From Deltaproteobacteria bacterium Ga0077550 (GTDB taxonomy: Bacteria > Myxococcota_A > Polyangia > Nannocystales > Nannocystaceae), in the NCBI GenBank assembly GCA_001464385.1, contig LNFB01000298.1, positions 1 to 51,757 on the forward strand: 51,757 nucleotides of DNA, in the 5' to 3' direction. Numbering within the stretch: the first letter of the stretch is position 1; the number at the start of each line of letters is the position of its first letter. The notes below the pieces were generated by a model. It was not told the origin of the DNA. It did not search any database and saw only the letters and a program-made list of their open reading frames with translations. Shown here piece after piece: positions 44,662-51,757 of the stretch. A program made the translations under genes and the position numbers.

Positions 44662-45552
44662 CTACGCGAGGAACGCCAGCCCGCCCTGGTCCGAGGGGGC
44701 GAGGATTGCCCGCTGGATGTCGTCGGCGTCCTCGCTCGCCAGCCGCACGGCTTCCCGCACCGCGTCGCGTACCGCGAGGTTCGTGATGCCCGGATCGGTG
44801 CCGCAAAGCACGTCGGTGAGGTGGTGGGTGAACACTCCGTGGATCTCGTCGCCGAAGCGTTGCTCGCGGGCGAGGGCGTCCGCGAGGCAGGCGCCGAAGA
44901 TCACGGTGGTCGGTCCACCGCTTCGGACCGCCGCGATCTCGCTGATGCGGAACAGTGGTCGGGTTTCGGCGGGCTGGGACACCGCCGAGCGGAGCCGGTC
45001 GGCGACGCACGGTTGCGGGAGGATCCGGCGGATCTGCGGGCCCTCGATCACGTCGGCGAGGTCGTCGCCGAGGCCGCCGAGGTTCTCGCGGGCCTCGCGG
45101 GCCAAGGCCCGTCGCACGTCCTCTTCCGCGAGGCCACCCGAGAAGCAGCAGTCGAAGATCGCGGTGAGCCGGGCACCGCGGCACTGCGCCTTCGCGAATC
45201 GCTCGTGGAGCTCGAAGTCCCGGATCGCGCGTGAATGGTCCTCGCGCGCGAAGTCGTGGGGACACAGGGCCTCTCGGACGAGCTCCTCTTCGTCTTCGAC
45301 CTGCTCGATGCGGGTGCCGTGGCCCGCGAAGTAGAACAGCAGGGTGTCGTTCGGCTCCGCGCTCGACACCAGCGCGTCCAGGGCGCTGAGGATCCCATCA
45401 CGCGTCGCCTCGTGGTTCGGGATCACTCGCGCATCCAGGCCGAATCGCGAGCAGACCACGTCGCGCATCAGCGCGACGTCGTTGCCGGGGCCCTGGAGAT
45501 CCGCGGCCGGGCAACTCTCGACTCCGATGAGCAGTGCGTGGCGTCTGGGCAT
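44662..45552 (-). CDS. Caspase-family protease (peptidase C14)
   Basis: 296 residues with the p20-type caspase fold: ALLIGVESCPAADLQGPGNDV at the N-terminus, catalytic His78 in FYFAGHGTR, and the Cys motif IFDCCFSGG (Cys136 in the metacaspase-like DCC arrangement). FHHL-type loops and THHLTDVL resemble the substrate-loop region. Metacaspases are often activated by cleavage or Ca2+ and, in bacteria, can act in defence or cell death. AGAGGA lies a few bases before the ATG. It lies 18 bases after the small gene at 45571 and precedes the TIR-CHAT gene, so two related cysteine proteases share one transcript. Whether one cleaves the other is unknown. Confidence 0.93.
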   Translation of the reverse strand: MPRRHALLIGVESCPAADLQGPGNDVALMRDVVCSRFGLDARVIPNHEATRDGILSALDALVSSAEPNDTLLFYFAGHGTRIEQVEDEEELVREALCPHDFAREDHSRAIRDFELHERFAKAQCRGARLTAIFDCCFSGGLAEEDVRRALAREARENLGGLGDDLADVIEGPQIRRILPQPCVADRLRSAVSQPAETRPLFRISEIAAVRSGGPTTVIFGACLADALAREQRFGDEIHGVFTHHLTDVLCGTDPGITNLAVRDAVREAVRLASEDADDIQRAILAPSDQGGLAFLA

Positions 45553-45570
45553 GGTGGTCCTCTCGTCGGG

Positions 45571-45963
45571 TCAGAGGGTCGGGCGCTTCACGATCACGCG
45601 CAGCGCCTGGGGGGGTAGCTTGTCGGCCGTGATGTCGAACGTGGTCGAGTCGGCGTCGCTGAACAGCTCGAGGCGCATCCCGGCGCCCGCGGCCTTCCAG
45701 GTCGAGGTGGTCCGCTCGCCGACCTGGACGCCGAGCCTGGCCTTCACGTTCTGATCGGTGAGCGAGGCGCCGGTGGGCGGGCTGATGATCAGGGCCGCGT
45801 CCTCGTCGGCCGTGGAGATCTCCAACACGATCCTCCCATTGTGCTTGTAGACGCTGAAGGGATCCGTCGGCGGTGGATTCGAGACCTCGTTGATGAGGTT
45901 CAATGCGGCGTCGTTGGACTCGCCGTTCGGGCCGGTCTTGTAGATGATCGTGTACTTCGCCAT
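45571..45963 (-). CDS. Small beta-rich hypothetical protein of the caspase locus
   Basis: 130 residues, strong ribosome-binding site GAGGAGG seven bases before the ATG. No signal or membrane segment. The sequence alternates strands and turns (KYTIIYKTGPNGESND, GRIVLEISTADEDAALII, KARLGVQVGERTTSTWK, MRLELFSDADSTTFDI, ALRVIVKR), as in a compact all-beta sandwich. No family recognised. The opening (KYTIIYKT) resembles that of the neighbouring gene's product (SVTITYTD), so they may be distant paralogues. Position between the kinase and the caspase suggests a dedicated role, such as substrate, sensor or partner; all of this is inference. Confidence 0.75.
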   Translation of the reverse strand: MAKYTIIYKTGPNGESNDAALNLINEVSNPPPTDPFSVYKHNGRIVLEISTADEDAALIISPPTGASLTDQNVKARLGVQVGERTTSTWKAAGAGMRLELFSDADSTTFDITADKLPPQALRVIVKRPTL

Positions 45964-45994
45964 GGTGGTTCCTCCTCGTGCGCGTCTCCGGGGT

Positions 45995-46366
45995 TCAGTG
46001 TTTGATGGAGATGTCGACGTTGCCGCCGCCGATCACCTCGAGGCGCGTCGGATACGCCGCGGTGCTCGCCGAGGGGATCGCCACTGTCAAGATGCCGAGG
46101 CTCGCGCTCGACATGCTCCAATCGGCGTTGAACGGGAGCCCCAGCGAGGGGGCCGCACCGGCGAAACAGGTCTGCGGCGGCATGGCCGCGCCCGAGGGCG
46201 TCACCTTGACGGTGCCCGAGGTGCTGGTGCCGAGCGTGAAGTGCAGCTTCTCGACCGCCTTGTCGTTGTGTCGATACTCCGCGTTCGGGACGGCGACGAT
46301 GCTGACGCTCGTCCCCTGGATGGTGGTGTTGGTCTGGTCGGTGTAGGTGATCGTGACGCTCGGCAT
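45995..46366 (-). CDS. Small beta-rich hypothetical protein, coupled to the kinase gene
   Basis: 123 residues. The frame is open upstream, but there it runs through the kinase gene; the ATG at 46366 is five bases after the kinase stop, and its ribosome-binding site GGAG overlaps that stop codon, so translation is coupled. The product is all-beta by pattern (VTITYTDQTNTTIQGTSVSI, LHFTLGTSTSGTVKV, ASLGILTVAIPS, TRLEVIGGGNVDISIKH), rich in Thr and Ser, without signal peptide. No family recognised. Thr/Ser content and the adjacent kinase make it a plausible phosphorylation target (inference). Confidence 0.75.
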   Translation of the reverse strand: MPSVTITYTDQTNTTIQGTSVSIVAVPNAEYRHNDKAVEKLHFTLGTSTSGTVKVTPSGAAMPPQTCFAGAAPSLGLPFNADWSMSSASLGILTVAIPSASTAAYPTRLEVIGGGNVDISIKH

Positions 46367-46371
46367 CGGAA

Positions 46372-49287
46372 TCACTCCGCTGGTGGGCGAGGGTTGGTGG
46401 ATGATTGCTTGCGGCCGGAAGCAGGGGGGAGCTGACGCGCGAGGCGTTCGAGCTCGGCGAGTGCGAGCGGGTCCGAGTCCGACGCGCGGTAGAACTCGAG
46501 CGCGCGATCGACCAACGGCCGCACGAGTTCGGCGCGTTCGCCCTTCGCAAGCCGCGCCTGCGCGAGGTGCCACTCGATCTCCGCGACGAGATCCGGAGGA
46601 GTCTCGGCTCCGAGTGCCCGCGCCATGGTGAGCGCCGCCTCGAGGCGCACCTGTGCGTCGTCGGCATCGCCCGCCGCGAGCGCGACGCGGCCGAGGCCCC
46701 CCTGTGCGTACGCACGCTGTCGGGCGTCGCCATCGTCGAGCGCGCGCTGGTAGTGTCGGCGCGCCTCGACGCATCGATCGAGTCGGCACAGCAGCCAGCC
46801 GATGTTGTTCTCGGTGGCGCTCTGCGTGGCGTCATCGTCCACACCCTCGCGCTCGCGGGCGAGCGACAGATGGCTGGCGAGCGCGGCCGTCCAGTCGCCT
46901 CGCGCGAGGTCGACGCGCGCGAGCACGGCGAGCGCGCTGCCACGCTCCGCGTGACCCTGCGGCAGGTGTTCCTCTTGCAGCGCCCATGCCTCGCGCGCGA
47001 GCGCCTCGGCGTCGTCGAGGCGGCCGAGCAGCAGCGCGATCTCGGCGTGCAGCGTACGGATCGCCGCGAGGAGGCCGGGGTTCGTGCCTGGCCCGACGAT
47101 CATGATCTCCGCGGCGCGGCGGAGATCGTCATCGGCGGTGCCGAGCATGCTCGAGTCGCCGTCCCGAAGGCTGCGCTCGCGGGCGATGAGCGCGCGCGCC
47201 AGCAGGGTGGCCGCGACCTGCGGATGGAGCTCGCCGAGGCGGCCCGAGGCCAACGCCAGCGCGCGGTCGTACCACCGTGATGCCTCCACCGGGTCTCCGC
47301 GATCGGCCAGCGCGTGCGCGAGCAGCTGCCACGTCGTGATCCATCGCGGATCGTCGCGCGCAAGGACGAGCTCGAGCTGCAGCAGCGCCGCGCGATGCTT
47401 CGCCTCCGCGCCGTGCGGGTCACCGGCCAACCGCAGCAGCAACCCCTCGGTGTCGAGCTGCTCGGCCGTGGCGCGGGGCGGCTCGCCGAGCCGGTGCAGC
47501 GCGGCGCGTGCGAGGGGGCACCAGCGGTCCGCGCGTTCGAGGTCTCCGAGGTCGTTGCCGGCGATCCAGCCCGCCCGACGCCAGCTCTCGGCGGCGAGGT
47601 CGTCGCGGCCGATCGCGAGCGCAGCGAGGCCGCTCTCGTCGAGATCGGCGAGGGCCTCTTCGTCCTGACCCCGCGCGTCGCGGACCAGGCCGCGCACGAG
47701 CTGGGCCTCGACGCGCAGAGCGGGCTCATCGACCTGCTCGGCGAGGGCGAGCGTCCGCCCAGCCCGCTCATCCGCGTCGGCGAGCTTGCCCGCGACGAGG
47801 TCGAGCCGCACCAGGTCGATGTCGCTGGCGACCTCGATCGCCCGGGGGTTCTCCGCATCGCCGGACCCGTTGCGCGGTGAGGTCGGCTGCTCGCACTCCC
47901 GTGGCCCGCCGAGCTCCGCCACGAGGGCGTCGGCGTGCTCACTCGCCGCAGGGCCGCCCTCGACGAGCAGATCGACGACGCGATCGAAGCGAGCGCGATG
48001 GCGTTGGAGACAGCGGCGTTGTGCGGTTCGAAGCTCCGAATCGTCGCTGCCGTCGGCGCGGCCCGCCGCACAGACGGCGAGCGCCGTGTCGATCGCCGCC
48101 GCGGCGTGCTCGTCGAGTCGCTCGAGGATCATGCGTGGAACGTTCGTGCCGCGCGATGCGTGGTCGTCGGCGAGCGCGCCAGCGGTCGCCTCGCGGCGCC
48201 AGGTGTCCCACGTCGGCACGAGGTCCTCGGTGGCCTCCCGACAGCTCTCTCGGCCGACTGCGCCGAGCCCCACGATCGAGACCGGCACGACCGTCACCGC
48301 CGCGAGCAGCACGAACCCGTGCGCCCGGGGGCGCCAAGACCGAGGCGTCAGGCCGTCGAGCAGCGCAGTCATCGAGGCCCAGCGCTCCTCCGGCAGGGCC
48401 GCGAGTCCGCGCCGCAGGGCCGCGTCGACCCAGCGGGGGCATCGACGTTGGCCACGCCGCGGCGTCAACCGGTGGGAGGGATGCTTCGACATCGCGGTGA
48501 TGTCGTCGGCCGAGTACGGCAGCACGCCGTGCATGGCCTCGTAGAGAGAAACGCAGAACGAGAACTGATCGCTGGCCTCGTCGACGCGGGCGCCCGCGGC
48601 CTGCTCGGGGGAGGCGTAGCCCTCGGTTCCTCCCCAAGGCCGCGTCTGCGGCTCCGCGAGGTGTGTGGAACCCCCATCGGCCGAGCTCGAGTGGAGGCCG
48701 GTGCCTCCGGCGAGCCCGAAGTCCGCGAGCCGCACGCGGTTGTCGCGTCCGACGAGCACATTGGTGGGCTTGAAGTCGAGATGGACGATTCTGCGTGCGT
48801 GGGCGGCCGCGAGGCCGAGCCCGGCCTGGACGTACGCCTGCAGCACCTCATCCCATGGTCGTCCCGCTTGCCACTGCCGCAGCGTCTCGCCCTCGACATA
48901 CTCCATTGCGATGAAGGTGCCGTGGGCCGAGTCACCGACCTGGAAGATCTGCACGACGTTGGGGTGGCTCAGCTGCGCGAGCGCGCTCGCCTCGCGTCGC
49001 AGCCACTCGGTTCCTGGCGTCGAACGGTGACGGTGCAGGAGCTTGAACGCCACCTTGCGGTCGAGGCCGGGCTGCGCCGCGAGGTACACCCGCCCGAACC
49101 CGCCACCGCCGAGGCTCCGCTCGAGCTCGTAGCCGGCGACGCGCACGAGTGGGACCTGGCTGCCGCGCGCGCGCAGGAACGCAACCGCAGCGACACGCGC
49201 ATCGAGCTCGTCGTCGGGCTGCGCCCGAGCGATGTCGTCCGCGAGCGCGGAGTCTTCCTCGGGATCCCATCCGACCTTGCCGGGCAC
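46372..49287 (-). CDS. Serine/threonine kinase-TPR protein, first gene of the caspase/TIR-CHAT train
   Basis: 971 residues. Kinase domain from about 50: glycine loop LGGGGFGRVY (59-68), Lys82, HLDFKPTN (169-176), DFG (189-191), GTEGYASPEQ (220-229). The usual HRD is HLD, so this is a non-RD kinase with the catalytic Asp171 kept. One transmembrane helix lies at about 324-344 and is followed by Cys-containing sequence. The C-terminal 600 residues are TPR-like (WQLLAHALADRGDPVEASRWYDRALAL; LEAALTMARALG). It has the same overall plan as the kinase at 4918. Located at the head of the gene train and divergent from an ECF sigma gene, it is the likely sensor or switch of the module. Confidence 0.92.
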   Translation of the reverse strand: MPGKVGWDPEEDSALADDIARAQPDDELDARVAAVAFLRARGSQVPLVRVAGYELERSLGGGGFGRVYLAAQPGLDRKVAFKLLHRHRSTPGTEWLRREASALAQLSHPNVVQIFQVGDSAHGTFIAMEYVEGETLRQWQAGRPWDEVLQAYVQAGLGLAAAHARRIVHLDFKPTNVLVGRDNRVRLADFGLAGGTGLHSSSADGGSTHLAEPQTRPWGGTEGYASPEQAAGARVDEASDQFSFCVSLYEAMHGVLPYSADDITAMSKHPSHRLTPRRGQRRCPRWVDAALRRGLAALPEERWASMTALLDGLTPRSWRPRAHGFVLLAAVTVVPVSIVGLGAVGRESCREATEDLVPTWDTWRREATAGALADDHASRGTNVPRMILERLDEHAAAAIDTALAVCAAGRADGSDDSELRTAQRRCLQRHRARFDRVVDLLVEGGPAASEHADALVAELGGPRECEQPTSPRNGSGDAENPRAIEVASDIDLVRLDLVAGKLADADERAGRTLALAEQVDEPALRVEAQLVRGLVRDARGQDEEALADLDESGLAALAIGRDDLAAESWRRAGWIAGNDLGDLERADRWCPLARAALHRLGEPPRATAEQLDTEGLLLRLAGDPHGAEAKHRAALLQLELVLARDDPRWITTWQLLAHALADRGDPVEASRWYDRALALASGRLGELHPQVAATLLARALIARERSLRDGDSSMLGTADDDLRRAAEIMIVGPGTNPGLLAAIRTLHAEIALLLGRLDDAEALAREAWALQEEHLPQGHAERGSALAVLARVDLARGDWTAALASHLSLAREREGVDDDATQSATENNIGWLLCRLDRCVEARRHYQRALDDGDARQRAYAQGGLGRVALAAGDADDAQVRLEAALTMARALGAETPPDLVAEIEWHLAQARLAKGERAELVRPLVDRALEFYRASDSDPLALAELERLARQLPPASGRKQSSTNPRPPAE

Positions 49288-49487
49288 GCGAGTGCAGAGT
49301 GTCGCAGACGGGGGATTCGATCCGCCGCCCGGGTTCGAAACGACGAGGTCGGCGCAGGACCGCAGCGGAACATCGTTCTCGCGGGGGCCATGGGGGAACC
49401 GAGCGCGATCGGACTCGAGTGTGGCGGCCGAGAATCCAGCGGTAGGGAGTAGAGAGCCGATTGCGGTGCGTGGTAGGGTGGGGTGAC
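49288..49487. promoter_or_regulatory. Divergent promoter region of the kinase/caspase train and the ECF sigma gene
   Basis: 200 bases between the kinase start (49287, minus) and the sigma start (49488, plus). It must contain the promoters of both transcripts. A short AT-richer part near 49455-49463 (gagccgatt) stands next to the sigma start. I cannot assign -35/-10 elements or an operator. Control of the train by the sigma factor is suggested by position alone. Confidence 0.45.
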
Positions 49488-50114
49488 GTGGACGAGACCA
49501 ACGACCCGTGGCGTCGCCTGACCGATGGCGACAAGGAGGCCTGGGACGAGGCCGTGACGACCGTGTTCGGCCGCGTCCGGGTCTTCTTCGCCAACAAGGT
49601 CTCGGACGCGAACGAGAGCAACGAGCTCACGCAGCGCACGTTCGATCGCTTGCTTCAAGTGCGCAGCAACTACACAGGCAGCGGCAGCCCACGCAGCTAC
49701 GTTCTGGGGATCGCGCGGCTGATCCTCTTGGAGTACTTCCGCGAGAAGCAGCGCGACCCTCGCGTGTCGGTCGAAGAGCTCAGCGTCGCCGCCATGGATC
49801 GGCGCCCATCCTCCGTGCTCGTGGCGCGCGTCGAGCAGCGCCTCGTGCTCGAGGCGTTGCGCCGGCTGACGCTGGACCACCAGATCGTGCTGGAACTCTA
49901 CTATTGGGAAGACATGTCCGATCCGGAGATCGCGGAGATGTTGGAGTGCAAGGAGAACACGATCCGCGGCCGGCGGACGAAGGCGCGGGAGAAGATGCGC
50001 GAGGTGTTGAAGGAGTTGGAGGCGGGGGCGTACCCGGCAGCGACGTCGATGGACCTGGACAAGTGGGCGCGGGGGGTGCGGGGACAGGTCGGGGCGGGGG
50101 AGCGGGTAGGGTAG
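49488..50114 (+). CDS. ECF-type RNA polymerase sigma factor
   Basis: 208 residues from the GTG at 49488; a TTG at 49461 would add nine residues. Region 2: FFANKVSDANESNELTQRTFDRLLQVR and SPRSYVLGIARLILLEYFREKQ. Region 4: LTLDHQIVLELYYWEDMSDPEIAEMLECKENTIRGRRTKAREKM. The VLELYYWEDMS motif is typical of myxobacterial ECF factors encoded beside Ser/Thr kinase genes, and the kinase-TPR gene is divergent from it here. No anti-sigma gene is adjacent, so the kinase may control it. The C-terminus is Gly/Arg-rich. Confidence 0.93.
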   Translation: MDETNDPWRRLTDGDKEAWDEAVTTVFGRVRVFFANKVSDANESNELTQRTFDRLLQVRSNYTGSGSPRSYVLGIARLILLEYFREKQRDPRVSVEELSVAAMDRRPSSVLVARVEQRLVLEALRRLTLDHQIVLELYYWEDMSDPEIAEMLECKENTIRGRRTKAREKMREVLKELEAGAYPAATSMDLDKWARGVRGQVGAGERVG

Positions 50115-50476
50115 GTGCTCCGCCCGGGGTTGGGTCCCTGCCACTCGATCGTCGCCGTGGTCGAATCCGCATAGGTAGTGTCGCCCGGGGTCGCATGGTC
50201 GATGGTCTTCGAGCGGGCTGTCGCGAACGATAAGCGACTCGTTCGGCTCGGGGAACACGACCCGAGCCTCGCTCGTAGCGCTCCTTGCTGTTCTGAACCA
50301 CCAGGATTCAGTGCGGATCGAAGCACAAAAGGGCCGCGATGGATCGCGAGTTGTCATAGTGGCCACACTCGGCGTTCCCGGCAGATCGACCTGGGTCGCC
50401 GATACATGGTCGTCGCGTACCAAGAGCCGCCGTGAGCGGTCGGTCGAGCGACGCGGATTCATGCTACATACGAGAA
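50115..50476. other. Gene-free stretch
   Basis: About 360 bases between the sigma gene and the coiled-coil/TPR gene. Short open frames exist on both strands (for instance 50178-50435 plus), but none has a convincing ribosome-binding site or recognisable product. Base composition is less GC-biased than in the neighbouring genes, with several AT-richer patches (agcacaaaagggc, ttgtcatagtgg), fitting a promoter-bearing or decayed region. No RNA gene or repeat recognised. Confidence 0.5.
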
Positions 50477-51436
50477 GTGACCCCGCGACGCGGCGCACGG
50501 GCGCGCCAGGCTCTACGTCTTGCCTGCCGCGCAGGCCGAAGACGCGGGTGGGCCATCGTGCTCGCGGGCGTCCTCGTGGCCGGCGCGGCGAGCACGCCGG
50601 CCGCGGCTGCCCCTGCAGCGGCAGAGGCGGACCGCGATCAAGCCGACCGCGCGTTGATCGAACAATTGACCGCCGCTCGCGCGGCCGACCTCGCGCGCGA
50701 ACGCAAGCGTGCCGACGACCGCGAGCTCGAGAAGCTCGAGAAGCTCGAGGAGCAGGATAAAGCACTCCGAGCCGCGCTCGCGAAGGTGTCCGCCACACGG
50801 GCGCAGCTGGACAAGACTCGGCGACAGCGCGACGAACTCGCGAGGGAGCGCCGCGCGCTGGTCGATGAGTTGACCGCGCGCGATCGGCTCCTGGAGGCTG
50901 AGGTGACCGCGTACCGCGAGGCGGTCACGAAGCTGGCGGAGACACCCAACGCGAAGAAGCGCGCCGCGCTGCAGCGGTACGCTGACGGCGATCGCATTGG
51001 CGGCTTCGCCGTGCTCGAGGACATTACACGCGCCGAGAATGATGCCAGGGCCAAGACGGCCGCGATCGCCAACGCCGCGAACCTGCGCGAACTCGCCGCG
51101 CTCGCGTACGAGATGAAGGACCGCGGCGAGAAGACGACCGCCGAGGTCGTGGCGCTGTACGAGGAGATCACGAAGCTCGACGCAGGCGTGATGCTCGACT
51201 GGGCACTGCTGTCGCTGCTGCACGACGAGGCCGGCCGTCTATCGGACGCCAAGCGAGCGGCCGAAGCGGCGGAGGGGCTCGCGAGTACGCTGGCCGAGCA
51301 ACGTAGCGATGCAGGCGGGCGACCTCGCGGACGCCAAGCGCCGCTTCGAGAAGAGCCTCGCCATCGGCCAGAAGCTAGCCGACGCCAACCCCGCCTCCGC
51401 CGACGCGCAGCGCAACCTCGGCGTCAGCCTCGGGCG
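50477..51436 (+). pseudogene. Exported coiled-coil/TPR protein, frameshifted and cut by an IS256-type element
   Basis: Starts at a GTG (50477). An Arg-rich leader and a hydrophobic segment (WAIVLAGVLVAGAASTPAAAAP) give an export signal. Residues of about 50-150 form a long charged coiled coil (repeats of LEKLEKLEEQ, QRDELARERRALVDEL), followed by helical TPR-like units (LRELAALAYEMKDRGEKTTAEVVALYEEI, MLDWALLSLLHDEAGRL). Around 51290-51308 the frame moves: the next stretch only makes sense one base over, as MQAGDLADAKRRFEKSLAIG and ADANPASADAQRNLGVSLGR, a clear TPR unit. Translation is then ended by the insertion sequence. A mutation plus a disruption, or a recombination scar. Confidence 0.75.
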
Positions 51437-51757
51437 TGTCAGAAACTTTGTGTAGGCGGCCCGGTTGGTTGAAGACGGTTTCCAAGACGAAAGGGAACCG
51501 AGACGATGATCATCCAAGACGACACCATCGACCAGCTACTCGCCGGGCGGGATCCCACGAAGGACCTCCTCGGACCCGAGGGCCTGATCCGGGAGCTGAC
51601 CAAGCGGATCGTGGAGCGAGCGCTCCAAGCCGAGCTCACCGACCACCTCGGCTACGGCAAGGGGGAAGCACCCGAGGCGCCGACGGGCAACGCCCGCAAC
51701 GGCAGCTCGCGAAAGCGGCTGAAGACCGAGTCGGGCACCGTGCAGATCGAGATCCCA
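51436..51757 (+). mobile_element. IS256-family insertion sequence, left end (runs off the window)
   Basis: The TPR reading frame is interrupted close to base 51436, where gtgtcagaaactttgtgtag begins. That string has the look of an IS256-family terminal inverted repeat (the TGTCAGAAA...TTTGTGT type). About 70 bases later the transposase starts. The other end and the target duplication are outside the window, so the exact left boundary is uncertain by a few bases. Confidence 0.75.
51506..51757 (+). CDS. IS256-family (mutator-type) transposase, N-terminal part
   Basis: The first 84 residues, continuing past the window end. AAAGGGAA stands about 9 bases before the ATG. The sequence (LIRELTKRIVERALQAELTD, HLGYGKGEAPEAPTGNARNG, SSRKRLKTESGTVQIEIP) is typical of the N-terminal DNA-binding part of IS256-family transposases, which carry a DDE catalytic triad further on. 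Codon choice is similar to that of the host genes, so it may have been resident for some time. Being intact so far, the element may be active. Confidence 0.93.
   Translation, partial: MIIQDDTIDQLLAGRDPTKDLLGPEGLIRELTKRIVERALQAELTDHLGYGKGEAPEAPTGNARNGSSRKRLKTESGTVQIEIP

Noticed and set aside
50178..50435. Short plus-strand frame of 85 residues before the TPR gene
   Set aside because: No ribosome-binding site, mixed composition and no recognised family; not supported as a gene.

Overview
The window is very GC-rich, densely coded DNA of a myxobacterium-like organism, most likely Myxococcota and possibly close to Nannocystales/Polyangia. The reasons are three Hanks-type Ser/Thr kinases fused to TPRs or a carbohydrate-binding-like domain, six ECF-type sigma factors, many lipoproteins with Ser/Thr/Gly/Asp-rich linkers behind the lipobox, Myxococcus-type Cys-rich repeats, RCC1 and WD40 propellers, an AgmX/PglI-type protein and a MYXO-CTERM-like tail. 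The placement rests on gene content only. I saw no rRNA, tRNA or CRISPR array.

Layout. 1-9.5 kb: a partial SDR and a BCCT osmolyte transporter (minus), a WD40-like propeller, a cupin, two small unknown proteins, a large kinase-TPR with a small downstream gene, a HEAT-like protein and a LysR regulator. 9.6-13 kb: thiolase - VOC protein - SDR - ECF sigma with SnoaL-like tail, all on the plus strand with tight or overlapping junctions. 13-15.2 kb: ECF sigma and a kinase with a C-terminal sensor-like domain (minus). 15.4-20.6 kb: an exported lipoprotein cluster with a GH5-type glycoside hydrolase, a lectin-like protein, a di-haem cytochrome c peroxidase and a Cys-containing lipoprotein. 20.7-26.5 kb: a CoA-transferase, a seven-repeat RCC1 lipoprotein and two further lipoproteins (minus). 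26.7-31.4 kb: a polysaccharide-monooxygenase-like protein, a periplasmic protein, an ECF sigma with a frameshifted partner, and a VWA lipoprotein. 31.4-35.7 kb: YegD-like Hsp70, purK-purE and class I fructose-bisphosphate aldolase. 35.8-40.6 kb: a frameshifted ECF sigma with an AgmX-like partner, a somatomedin-B-like lipoprotein, an alpha/beta hydrolase, guanine deaminase and a CheY-like receiver.

40.9-50.1 kb is the most unusual part. A minus-strand gene train encodes a kinase-TPR protein, two small beta-rich proteins, a caspase-like protease and a 1211-residue protein combining TIR, SLOG-like, macro-like and CHAT protease domains. A divergent ECF sigma gene lies beside it. The architecture looks like a conflict or regulated-cell-death module: sensing and signalling (kinase-TPR), two proteases, a possible NAD-cleaving TIR and nucleotide-sensing domains. 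This is inferred from domains and order only.

The right edge holds a coiled-coil/TPR gene that shifts frame and is cut by the left end of an IS256-family element whose transposase runs off the window. Two other genes (29.2 and 35.8 kb) are each broken by what looks like a single missing base in a short C or G run, so sequence error must be considered.
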